From Luzula sylvatica (Eukaryota; Streptophyta; Magnoliopsida; Poales; Juncaceae), in the NCBI GenBank assembly GCA_946800325.1, contig OX326960.1, positions 22,931,150 through 22,995,149 on the forward strand: 64,000 bases of DNA, written 5' to 3'. Positions 47,338 to 59,300 of this stretch are shown one piece after another. Every line of letters starts with the position of its first letter. The first letter of the stretch is position 1. The position numbers and the translations under genes are program-made. A model generated the notes under the pieces. It worked only from the letters and a program-made list of their open reading frames with translations. It had not been told where the DNA came from and did no database searches.

Positions 47338-50300
47338 TCTCGGAAGGGGGGTGGGGGTAGGGAGTAAAAATCTCCGAATGGGGGGGGGGGGGGTGTGGTA
47401 GGGGGTAAAAATCTCGGAAGGGGGGGGTAGGGGGTAAAAATCTCCAAAGGGGGGTAGGGGGTAAAAATCTCGGAAGGGGGGGGGGTCGGGAGTAAAAATC
47501 TCGGAAGGGGGGGGGGGTAGGGGGTAAAAATCTCCAAAGGGGGGGTAGGGGGTAAAAATCTGCAAAGGGGGTTAGGGGGTAAAAATATCCAAAGGGGGGT
47601 AGGGGGTAAAAATCTCTAAAGGGGGGGTAGGGGGTAAAAATCTCCCAAGGGGGGGGGGGGGGTAGGGGGTAAAAATCTCCAAACGGGGGGTGGGGGGTAA
47701 AAATCACCAAAGGGGGGGTAGGGTGCAAAAATATCCAAAGGGGGGGTAGGGGGTAAAATTCTACAAAGGGGGGGTAGGGGGGTAAAAATCTCCAAAGGGG
47801 GGGGGGGGGGGTAGGGGGTAAAAATCTCCAAAGGGGGGGTAGGGGGTAAAAATATCCAAAGGGGGGGGGGGGTAGGGGGTAAAAATCTCGGAAGGGGGGT
47901 GGGGGTAGGGAGTAAAAATCTCCGAATGGGGGGGGGGGTGTGGTAGGGGGTAAAAATCTCGGAAGGGGGGGGGGTAGGGGGTAAAAATCTCCAAAGGGGG
48001 GTAGGGGGTAAAAATCTCGGAAGGGGGGGGGGGGGTCGGGAGTAAAAATCTCGGAAGGGGGGGGGGGGTAGGGGGTAAAAATCTCCAAAGGGGGGGTAGG
48101 GGGTAAAAATCTGCAAAGGGGGTTAGGGGGTAAAAATATCCAAAGGGGGGTAGGGGGTAAAAATCTCTAAAGGGGGGGTAGGGGGTAAAAATCTCCCAAG
48201 GGGGGGGGGGGGGGGGGGTAGGGGGTAAAAATCTCCAAACGGGGGGTGGGGGGTAAAAATCACCAAAGGGGGGGTAGGGTGCAAAAATATCCAAAGGGGG
48301 GGTAGGGGGTAAAAATATCCAAAGGGGGGGGGGGGGGTAGGGGGTAAAAATCTCGGAAGGCGGGATAGGGAGTAAAAATCTCCGAAGGGGTGGTAGGGGG
48401 TAAAAATCTCCAAAGGGGGGGTAGGGGGAAAAATCTCCAAAGGGGGGGTAGGGGGTAAATATCTCCAAAGGGGGGGTAGGGGGTAAAAGTCTCCAAAGGG
48501 GGGGGGATTGGGGTAAAAATCTCCGAAAGTGGGGTAGGAGGGTAATAATCTCCAAAGCGGGGGGGGGGGGGGGGGTGTAGGGGTAAAAATCTCTAAAGGG
48601 GGGGTGGTAGGTGGTAAAAATCTCCATAGGGGGGGTAGGGTGTAAAAATATCCAAAGGGGGGGGGGGGGGTAGGGGGTAAAAATATCCAAAGGGGTGGTT
48701 GGGGGTGAAAATCTCCAAAGGGGGGGGGGGTAGGGGGTAAAAATCTCCAAAGGCGGGGTAGGGGGTAAAAATATCCAAAGGGGGGGTAGGGGGTAAAAAT
48801 CTCCAAAGGGGGGTAGGGAGTAAAAATCTCCAAAGGGGGGGGGGGGGGGTAGGGGGTAAAAATCTCCAAAGGCGGGGTAGGGGGTAAAAATATCCAAAGG
48901 GGGGGTAGGGGGTAAAAATCTCCCAAGGGGGGGTAGGGGGTAAAAATCTCCATAGGGGGGGGGGGGTAGGGGGTAAAAATCTCCAAAGGCGGGGTAGGGG
49001 GTAAAAATATCCAAAGGGGGGGGTAGGGGGTAAAAATCTCCCAAGGGGGGGTAGGGGGTAAAAATCTCCATAGGGGGGGTAGGGGGCAAAAATCTGCAAA
49101 GGGGGGGTAGGGGGTAAAAATCTCCAAAGGGGGGGGGGGGGGTAGGGGGTAAAAATATCCAAGGGGGGGGGGGGTAGGGGGTAAAAATCTGGGAAGGAGG
49201 GGTAGGGAGTAAAAATCTCCGAAGGGGGGGTAGGGGGTAAAAATCTCCGAAGGGGGGGTAGGGGGTAAAAATCTCGGAAGGGGGGGTAGGGAGTAAAAAT
49301 CTCCGAAGGGGGGGTAGGGGGTAAAAATCTCCAAAGGGGGGGGGGGGGGGTAGGGGGTAAAAATCTCCATAGGGTGGTAGGGGGTAAATATCTCCAAAGG
49401 GGGGGTAGGGGGTAAAAATCTCCAAAGGGGGGGGGGGATAGGGGTAAAAATCTCCGAAAGTGGGGTAGGATGGTAATAATCTCCAAAGCGGGGGGGGGGG
49501 GGGGGTAAAAATCTCTATAGGGGGTGTGGTAGGTGGTAAAAATCTCCATAGGGGGGGTAGGGGGTAAAAATATCCAAAGGGGGGGGGTAGGGGGTGAAAA
49601 TCTCCAAAGGGGTGGGTAGGGGGTAAAAATCTACAAAGGCGGGTTAGGGGGTAAAAATATCCAAAGGGGGGGTAGGGGTTAAAAATCTCCCAAGGGGGGT
49701 AGGGGGTAAAAATCTCTAAAGGGGGGCTAGGGGGTAAAAATCTCCCAAGGGGGGGTAGGGGGTAAAAATCTCCAAAGGGGGGGGGGGGTAGGGGGCAAAA
49801 ATCTGCAAAGGGGGGGTAGGGGGTAAAAATCTCCAAAGGGGGGGGGGGGGGGTAGGGGGTAAAAATATCCAAAGGGGGGGGGGGGGGGTAGGGGGTAACA
49901 ATCACCAAAGGGGGGGTAGGGGTTAAAAATCTCCAAAGGGGGGGGGGGGGGTAGGGGGTAAAAATATCCAAAGGGGCGGTAGGGGGTAAAAAACTCTAAA
50001 GGGGGGGTAGGGGGGTAAAAAACTCCCAAGGGGGGTAGGGGGTAAAATTCTACAAAGGGGGGGTAGGGGGTCAAAATCTCCAAAGGGGGGGGTAGGGGGT
50101 AAAAATCTCCAAAGGGGGGGGTAGGGGGTAAAAATATCCAAAGGGGGGGGGGGGGTAGGGGGTAAAAATCTCGGAAGGGGGGTGGGGGTAGGGAGTAAAA
50201 ATCTCCGAATGCGGGGGGGTGTGGTAGGGGGTAAAAATCTCGGAAGGGGGGGGGGGGGTAGGGGGTAAAAATCTCCAAAGGGGGGTAGGGGGTAAAAATC

Positions 50301-51020
50301 TCGGAAGGGGGGGGGGGGGTAGGGAGTATAAATCTCCGAAGGGGGGGGGGGTAGGGGGTAAAAATCTCCAAAGGGGGGGTAGGGGGTAAAAATCTCCAAA
50401 GGGGGTTAGGGGGTAAAAATATTCAAAGGGGGGTAGGGGGTAAAAATCTCCCAAGGGGGGGGGGGGGGTAGGGGGTAAAAATCTCCAAACGGGGGGTGGG
50501 GGGTAAAAATCTCCAAAGGGGGGGTAGGGTGCAAAAATATCCAAAGGGGGGGTAGGGGGTAAAAATATCCAAAGGGGGGGTAGGGGGTAAAAATCTCGGA
50601 AGGCGGGATAGGGAGTAAAAATCTCCGAAGGGGTGGTAGGGGGTAAAAATCTCCAAAGGGGGGGTAGGGGGAAAAAATCTCCAAAGGGGGGGTAGGTGGT
50701 AAATATCTCCAAAGGGGGGGTAGGGGTAAAAGTCTCCAAATGGGGGGGGGGGGGATTGGGGTAAAAATCTCCGAAAGTGGGGTAGGAGGGTAATAATCTC
50801 CAAAGCGGGGGGGGGGGGGGGTGTAGGGGTAAAAATCTCTAAAGGGGGGGTGGTAGGTGGTAAAAATCTCCATAGGGGGGGTAGGGTGTAAAAATATCCA
50901 AAGGGGGGGGGGGGGGTAGGGGGTAAAAATATCCAAAGGGGGGTAGGGGTTGAAAATCTCCAAAGGGAGGGTAGGGGGTAAAAATCTCCAAAGGCGGGGT
51001 AGGGGGTAAAAATATCCAAA
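47338..51020. repeat. Duplicated blocks at ~0.55 kb and ~2.25 kb offsets
   Basis: The signature TCTCCGAATG with a following GTGTGGTAGG occurs near 47372, 47921 and 50213. GGGTGCAAAAATATCC occurs near 47722, 48279 and 50528. AAGGCGGGATAGGGAG occurs near 48356 and 50600. The AAGTGGGGTAGGAGGGTAAT signature occurs near 48527 and 50775. One duplication of ~0.55 kb is tandem, and the whole was copied again ~2.25 kb away. Confidence 0.75.
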
Positions 51021-54000
51021 GGGGGGGTAGGGGGTAAAAATCTCCAATGGGGGGTAGGTGGTAAAAATCTCTAAAGGGGGGGTAGGGGGTAAAAATCTCC
51101 CAAGGGGGGGGGGGGGGTAGGGGGTAAAAATCTCCATAGGGGGGGGGGGGTAGGGGGCAAAAATCTGCAAAGGGGGGGGGGGGTATGGGGTAAAAATCTC
51201 CAAAGGGGGGGGGTAGGGGGTAAAAATCTCCAAAGGGGGGGGGGGAGGGGGTAAAAATCTTGGAAGGGGGGGTAGGGAGTAAAAATCTCCGAAGGGGGGG
51301 GGGGGGGGGGGTAGGGGGTAAAAATCTCCAAAGGGGGGGGGGGGGGGTAGGGGGTAAAAATCTCCATAGGGGGGTAGGGGGTAAATATCTCCAAAGGGGG
51401 GGTAGGGGGTAAAAATCTCCAAAGGGGGGTAGGGGGTAAAAATCTCCAAAGGGGGGGGGGGGTAGGGGGTAAAAATATCCAGGGGGGGGGTAGGGGGTAA
51501 AAATCTGGGAAGGGGGAGTAGGGAGTAAAAATCTCCGAAGGGGGGGTAGGGGGTAAAAATCTCCGAAAGGGGGGAGGGGGAGGGGGTAAAAATCTTGGAA
51601 GGGGGGGTAGGGAGTAAAAATCTCCGAAGGGGGGGGGGTAGGGGGTAAAAATCTCCAAAGGGGGGGGGGTAGGGGGTAAAAATCTCCAAAGGGGGGGTAG
51701 GGGGTAAAAATCTCCCAAGGGGGGGTAGGGGGTAAAAATCTCCAAAGGGGGTGGGGGGGGGGGGGTGGGGGGTAAAAATCTCCAAAGGGGGGGGGGTAGG
51801 GGGTAAAAATATCCAAAGGGGGGGGGGGTTGGGGGTAAAAATCTGGGAAGGGGGGGTAGGGAGTAAAAATCTCCGAAGGGGGGGTAGGGGGTAAAATTCT
51901 CCGAAGGGGGGGGTAGGGGGTAAAAATCTCGGAAGGGGGTGTAGGGAGTAAAAATCTCCGAAGGGGGGGCAGGGGGTTAAAATCTCCAAAGGGGGGGGGG
52001 GAGGTAGGGGGTAAAAATCTCCATAGGGGGGTAGGGCGTAAAAATCTACAATGGGGGGGGGGGTAGGGGGTAAAAATATCCAAAGAGGGGTAGGGGGTAA
52101 AAATCTCGAAAGGGGGGGGGGTAGGGGGTAAAAATATCCAAAGGGGGGGGGGGTTGGGGGTAAAAAACTGGGAAGGGGGGGTAGGGAGTAAAAATCTCCG
52201 AAGGGGGGGTAGGGGGTAAAATTCTCCGAAGGGGGGGTAGGGGGTAAAAATCTCGGAAAGGGGTGTAGGGAGTAAAAATCTCCGAAGGGGGGGGCAGGGG
52301 GTTAAAATCTCCAAAGGGGGGGGGGGGGTAGGGGGTAAAAATCTCCATAGGGGGGTAGGGCGTAAAAATCTACAATGGGGGGGGGGGGGTAGGGGGTAAA
52401 AATATCCAAAGAGGGGTAGGGGGTAAAAATCTCGAAAGGGGTGGTAGGGGGTAAAAATCTCCCAATGGGGGGGGGGGGGTAGGGGGTAAAAATCTCCAAA
52501 GGGGGGGTAGGGGGTAAAAATCTCCAAAGGGAGGGTAGGGGGTAAAAATCTCCAAAGGGGGGGGGGGGGTAGGGGGTAAAAATCTCGGAAGGGTGGGTAG
52601 GGAGTAAAAATCTCAAAAGGGGGGGGTAGGGGGTAAAAATCTCCAAAGGGGGGGTAGGGGGTAAAAATCTTCAAAGGGGGGGGGGGGGGGTAGGGTGTAA
52701 AAATCTTCAAAGGGGGGGCGGGGGGGGGGGGGGGGTAGGGGGTAAAAATCTCCAAAGCGGGGGTAGGGGTAAAAATCTCCAAAGGGGGGGTAGGGGGTAA
52801 AAATCTTCAGGGGTAGGGGGTAAAAATCTTCAAAGGGGGGGTAGGGGGTAAAAATCTCAAAAGGGGGGGGGGGTGGGATAGGTGGTAAAAATCTCCAAAG
52901 TGGGGTATGGGGTAAAAATCTCCAAAGGGGGGGTAGGGGGTAAAAATCTCGAAGGAGGGGGTAGGGGGTAAAAATATCAAAAGGGGGGTAGGGGGTAAAA
53001 ATCTTGAAAGGGGGGTAGGGGGTAAAAATCTCCCAAGGGGGGGTAGGGGGTAAAAATCTCCAATGGGGGGGTAGGGGGTAAAAATATCCAAAGGGGGGTA
53101 GGGGGTAAAAATCTCGAAAGGGGTGGTAGGGTGTAAAAATTTCCCAAGGGGTGGTAGGGGGTTAAAATCTCCAAAGAGGGGGGGGGGGTAGGGGGTAAAA
53201 ATCTCAAAAGGGAGGGTAGGGGGTAAAAATCTCCAAAGGGGGGGTAGGGGGTAAAAATCTCGGAAGGGGGGGGTAGGGAGTAAAAATCTCCGAAGGGGGG
53301 GGGGTAGGGGGTAAAAATCTCCAAAGGGGGGGGTAGGGTGTAAAAATATCCAAAGGGGGGTAGGGTGTAAAAATCTCTAAAGGGGGGGTAGGGGGTAAGG
53401 GGTAAAAATCTCCAAAGGGGGGGTAGGGGGTAAAAATCTCCAAAGGGGGGGTAGGGGGTAAAAATCTCCAAAGGGGGGGTAAGGGGTAAAAATCTCCAAA
53501 GGGGGGGTAGGGGGTAAAAATCTCCAAAGGGGGGGGGGGGTAGGGTGTAAAAATATCCAAAGGGGGTGGGGGGTAGGGCGTAAAAATATCCAAAGGGGGG
53601 GTAGGGGGTAAAAATCTCGGAAGGCGGGGTAGGGAGTAAAAATCTCCGAAGGGGTGGTAGGGGGTAAAAATCTCCAAAGGGGGGGGGGGGTAGGGGGTAA
53701 AAATCTCCAAAGGGGGGGGGGTAGGGGGTAAAAATCTCCAAAGGTGGGGTATGGGGTAAAAATCTCCAAAGGGGGGGTATGGGGGAAAAATATCCAAAGG
53801 GGGAGTAGGGGGTAAAAATCTCGGAAGAGGGGGGGGGGGGGGGGGTAGGGAGTAAAAATCTCCGAAGGGGGGGTAGGGGGTAAAAATCTCCGAAGGGGGG
53901 GGGTAAGGGGTAAAAATCTCGGAAGGGGGGGTAGGGAGTAAAAATCTCCGAAGGGGGGGGGGGGGGGTAGGGGGTAAAAATCTACAAGGGGGGGGGGGGT

Positions 54001-56339
54001 TGGGGGGTAAAAATATCCAAAGGGGGCGTATGGGGTAAAAATCTCTAAAGGGGGGGGGGGGGGCGGTAGGGGGTAAAAATCATCCAAGGGGGGGGGGGGG
54101 TAGGGGGTAAAAATCTCCAAAGGGGGGTGTAGGGGTAAAAATCTCCAAAGGGGGGGGGGGGTAGGGCGTAAAAATCTCCAAGGGGGGGGGGGTAGGGAGT
54201 AAAAATCTCCCAAGGGGGGGTAGGGGGTAAAAATCTCCAAAGGGGGGGTAGGGGGTAAAAATCTTCAAAGGGGGGGTACGGTGTAAAAATCTTCAAAGGG
54301 GGGGGGGGGGTAGGGGGTAAAAATCTCCAAAGGGGGGGGTAGGGGGTAAAAATCATCAGGGGTAGGGGGTAAAAATCTCAAAAGGGGGGGGGGGGGTGTG
54401 GTAGGTGGTAAAAATCTCCAAAGTGGGGTATGGGGTAAAAATCTCCAAAGGGGGGGTAGGGGGTAAAAATCTCGAATGAGGGGGTAGGGGGTAAAAATAT
54501 CCAAAGGGGTGGTAGGGGTAAAAATCTCGGAAGGGGGGGGGGGGGGTAGGGAGTAAAAATCTCCCAAGGGGGGGTAGGGGGTAAAAATCTCCAAAGGGGG
54601 GGTAGGGGGTAAAAATCTTCAAAGGGGGGGTACGGTGTAAAAATCTTCAAAGGGGGGGGGGTAGGGGGTAAAAATCTCCAAAGGGGGGGTAGGGGGTAAA
54701 AATCATCAGGGGTAGGGGGTAAAAATCTCAAAAGGGGGGGGGTGTGGTAGGTGGTAAAAATCTCCAAAGTGGGGTATGGGGTAAAAATCTCCAAAGGGGG
54801 GGTAGGGGGTAAAAATCTCGAATGAGGGGGTAGGGGGTAAAAATTTCCAAAGGGGGGTAGGGGGTAAAAATCTCGGATGGGGGGTAGGGGGTAAAAATCT
54901 CCCAAGGGGGGGTAGGGGGTTAAAATCTCCAAAGGGCGGGTAGGGGGTAAAAATCTCCAAAGGGGGTAGGGGTAAAAATCTCGATAGGGGTGATAGGGGG
55001 TAAAAATTACCCAAGGGGGGAGGGGTAGGGGGTTAAATTCTCCAAAGGGGGGGTAGGGGTAAAAATCTCCAAAGGGAGGGTAGGGGGTAAAAATCTCCAA
55101 AGGGGGGGGTAGGGGGTAAAAATCTCGGAAGGGGGGGTAGCGAGTAAAAATCTCCGAAGGGGGGGGGGGGGGGGCAGGGGGTAAAAATCTCCAAAGGGGG
55201 GGTAGGGGAAAAAATATCCAAAGGGGGGTAGGGGGTAAAAATCTCTAAAGGGGGGGTAGGGGGTAAAAATCTCCCAAGGGTGGGGTAGGGGGTAAAAATC
55301 TCCAAAGGGGGGGTAGGGGTTAAAAATCTCCAAATGGGAGGTATGGGGTAAAAATCTCCAAAGGGGGGGTAGGGGGTAAAAATCTCCAAAGGGGGGGGGG
55401 GGGTAGGGTGTAAAAATATCCAAAGGGGGGTGGTAGGGGGTAAAAATATCCAAAGGGGGGGGGTAGGGGGTAAAAATCTCGGAAGGCGGGGTAGGGAGTA
55501 AAAATCTCCAAAGGGGTGGTAGGGGGTAAAAATCTCCAAAGGGGGGGTAGGGGGTAAAAATCTCCAAAGGGGGGGGGGGGGGGGGCGGGGGTAGGGGGTA
55601 AAAATCTCCAAAGGTGGGGTATGGGGAAAAAATCTCCAAAGGGGGGGTAGGGGGTAAAAATATCCAAAGGGGGAGTAGGGGGTAAAAATCTCGGAAGGGG
55701 GGGTAGGGAGTAAAATTCTCTGAAGGGGGGGTAGGGGGTAAAAATCTCGGAAGGGGGGGGGGTAAGGGGTAAAAATCTCGGAAGGGGGGGTAGGGAGTAA
55801 AAATCTCCGAAGGGGGGGGGGTAGGGGGTAAAAATCTCCAAAGGGGGGGGGGGGGTAGGGGTAAAAATCTACAAAGGGGGGGGTTAGGCGGTAAAAATAT
55901 CCAAAGGGGGGGTAGGGGTAAAAATCTCTAAAGGGGGGGGGGGGGGTAGGGGGTAAAAATCTCCCAAGGGGGGGGGGGTAGGGGGTAAAAATCTCCAAGG
56001 GGGGGCGGGGGTAGGGGTAAAAATCTCCAAAGGGAGGGGGGGGTAGGGGGTAAAAATCTCCAAGGGGGGGGGGGGTAGGGGGTAAAAATATCCAAAAGGG
56101 TGGTAGGGCGTAAAAATCTCGGAAGGGGGGGTAGGGAGTAAAAATCTCCGAAGGGGGGGTAGGGGGTAAAAATCTCCAAAGGGGGGGTAGGGGGTAAAAA
56201 TCTCCAAAGGGGGGGTAGGGGGCAAAAATCTCCAAAGGGTGGTGGGGGTACGGGGTAAAAATTTCCAAAGGGGGGGTGGGGGTAAAAATCTCCGAAAGGG
56301 GGGTAGGAGGTAAAAATATCCAAAGGGGGGGTAGGGGTA

Positions 56340-59300
56340 AAAATCTCGGAAGGCGGGGTAGGGAGTAAAAATCTCCGAAGGGGTGGTAGGGGGTAAAAAT
56401 CTCCAAAGGGGGGGTAGGGGGTAAAAATCTCCAAAGGGGGGGTAGGGGTAAAAATCTCCAAAGGGTGGGTAGGGGGTAAAAATCTCCAAAGGGGGGGGGG
56501 GGGGGGGGTGGGGGTAAAAATCTTCGAAAGTGGGGTAGGAGGGTAAAAATCTCCAAAGCGGGGGGGGGGGGGGGTAGGGGTAAAAATCTCTAAAGGGGGG
56601 GGGGTGTGGTAGGTGGTAAAAATCTCCATAGAGGGGGTAGGTGGTAAAAATCTCCCAAAAGGGGGGTAGGGGGTAAAAATCTCCAAAGGGGGGGTAGGGG
56701 GTGAAAATCTCCAAAGGCGGGGTAGGGGGTTAGAATATCCAAAGGGGGGGGGGGGTAGGGGGTAAAAATCTCCAAAGGGGGGTAGGTGGTAAAAATCTCT
56801 AAAGGGAGGTAGGGGGTAAAAATCTCCCAAGGGGGGTAGGGGGTAAAAATCTCCAAAGTGGGGGTAGGGGGTAAAAAACTCCAATGGGCGGGTAGGGGGT
56901 AAAAAAACTCCGAAGGGGGGGGGGGGGGGTAGGGTGGTAAAAATCTCCAAAGGGGGGGGGGGGTAGGGGGTAAAAATCTCCAAAGGTGGGATAGGGGGTA
57001 AAAATGTCCGAAGGGGGAGTAGGGGGTAAAAATCTGCATAGGGGGGGGGGGGGAGGGGGTTAAAATCTCCAAAGGGAGGGTAGGGGGTAAAAATCTCCAG
57101 GGGGTGGGGGTGTAAAAATACCCAAAGGGGTGGTAGGGGGTAAAAATCTCGGAAGGGGGGGTAGGGAGTAAAAATCTCCGAAGGGGGAGTAGGGGGTAAA
57201 AATCTCCAAAGGGGGGGTAGGGGGTTCAAATCTCCAAAGTTGGGGGTAGGGGGTAAAAATCTCTAAATGGGGGGTAGGGGGTACAAATCTCCCAAGGGGG
57301 GGGGGGGGGGGGTAGGGGGTAAAAATCTCCATGGGGGGAGGGGGGTAGGGGGTAAAAATATCCAAAGGGGGGGTAGGGGGTAAAAATCTCTAAAGGGGGG
57401 GGGGGTAGGGGGTAAAAATCTCCCAAGGGGGGGGGTAGGGGGTAAAAATCTCCAGGGGGGGGGGGGGTTAGGGGGTAAACATCTCCATGGGGGGGGGGGG
57501 GGGTAGGGGGTAAAAATATCCAAAGGGGTGGTAGGGGGTAAAAATCTCGGAAGGGGGGGTAGGGAGTAAAAATCTCCGAAGGGGGGGTAGGGGGTAAAAA
57601 TCTCCCAAGGGGGGGTAGGGGGTAAAAATCTCCAAAGGGGGGTCGGGGGTAAAAATCTCCAAAGGGGGGGGGGGGTAGGGGGTAAAAATCTCCAAAGGGG
57701 GGGTGAGGGTAAAAATCTCCGAAAGGGGGGTAGGAGGGTAAAAATCTCCCAAGGGGGGGGGGGGGGGGGGGGTAGGGGTAAAAATATCTAAAGGGGGGTG
57801 GTAGGTGGTAAAAATCTCCATAGGAGGGGTAGGGGGTAAAAATCTCCCAAGGGGGGGTAGGGGGTAAAAATCTCCAAAGGGGGGGTACGGGGTAAAAATC
57901 TCCGAAGGGGGGGGTAGGGGGTAAAAATATCCAAAGGGCGGGTAGGGGGTAAAAATCTCTAAAGGGGGGGTAGGGGGTAAAAATCTCCCAAGGGAGGGGG
58001 GTAGGGGGTAAAATTCTCCAAAGGGGGGGTAGGGGGTAAAAATCTCGGAAGGGGGGGGGGGGTAGGGGGTAAAAATATCCAAAGGGGGGGTAGGGGGTAA
58101 AAATCTCGGAAGGGGGGGGGGGTAGGGAGTAAAAATCTCCGAAGGGGGGGGGGGGGGTGGTAGGGGGTAAAAATCTCCAAAGGGGGGGGTAGGGGGTAAA
58201 AATCTTCATAGGGGGGGTAGGAGATAAAAATCTCTAAAGGGGGGGGGGGGGTAGGTGGTAAAAATCTCCCAAGGGGGGGTAGGGGGTAAAAATATCCAAA
58301 GGGGGGGGGGGGTAGGGGTTAAAAATCACCAAAGGGGTGGGGGGTAGGGGGTAAAAATCTCCAAAGGGGGGTAGGGGGTAAAAATCTCCGAAGGTGGGGT
58401 GGGGGGGGGTAGGGGGTAAAAATCTCCAAAGGGGTGGGGGGTAGGGGGTAAAAATCTCCAAAGGGGGGTAGGGGGTAAAAAATATCCAAATGGGGGTAGA
58501 GGGTAAAAATCTCTAAAGGGGGGGGGGGGGGGGGGGTAGGGGGTAAAAATCTCCCAAGGGGGGGGGGGGGGGGTAGGGGGTAAAAATCTCCAAAGGGGGG
58601 GTAGGGGGTAAAAATATCCAAAGGGGGGTAGGGGTAAAAATCTCCAAAGGGGGGGTAGGTGGTAAAAATCTCGGAAGGGGGGGTAGGGAGAAAAAATCTC
58701 CGAAGGTGGGGTGGGGGGGGTAGGGGGTAAAAATCTCCAAAGGGGTGGGGGGTAGGGGTAAAAATCTCCAAAGGGGGGTAGGGGGTAAAAAATATCCAAA
58801 TGGGGGTAGAGGGTAAAAATCTCTAAAGGGGGGGGGGTAGGGGGTAAAAATCTCCCAAGGGGGGGGGGGGTAGGGGGTAAAAATCTCCAAAGGGGGGGTA
58901 GGGGGTAAAAATATCCAAAGGGGGGTAGGGGTAAAAATCTCCAAAGGGAGGTAGGGGGTAAAATTCTCTAAAGGGGGGGTAGGGGGTAAAAATCTCCCAA
59001 GGGGGGTAGGGGGTAAAAATCTCCAAAGGGGGGGGTAGGGGCTAAAAATCTCCAAAGGGGGGGTAAGGGGTAAAAATCTCCAAAGGGGGGGTAGGGGGTA
59101 AAAATCTTCAAAGGGGGGGTAGGGGATAAAAATATCCAATGGGGGGTAGGGGTAAAAATCTCTAAATGGGGGGTAGGGGGTAAAAATCTCCAAAGGGCGG
59201 GGTAGGGGGTAAAAATCTTCAAAGGGGGGGGGGGGGGGTAGGGGGTAAAAATCTCCAATGGGGGGTAGGGGGTAAAAATATCCAAAGGGGGGTAGGGGTA

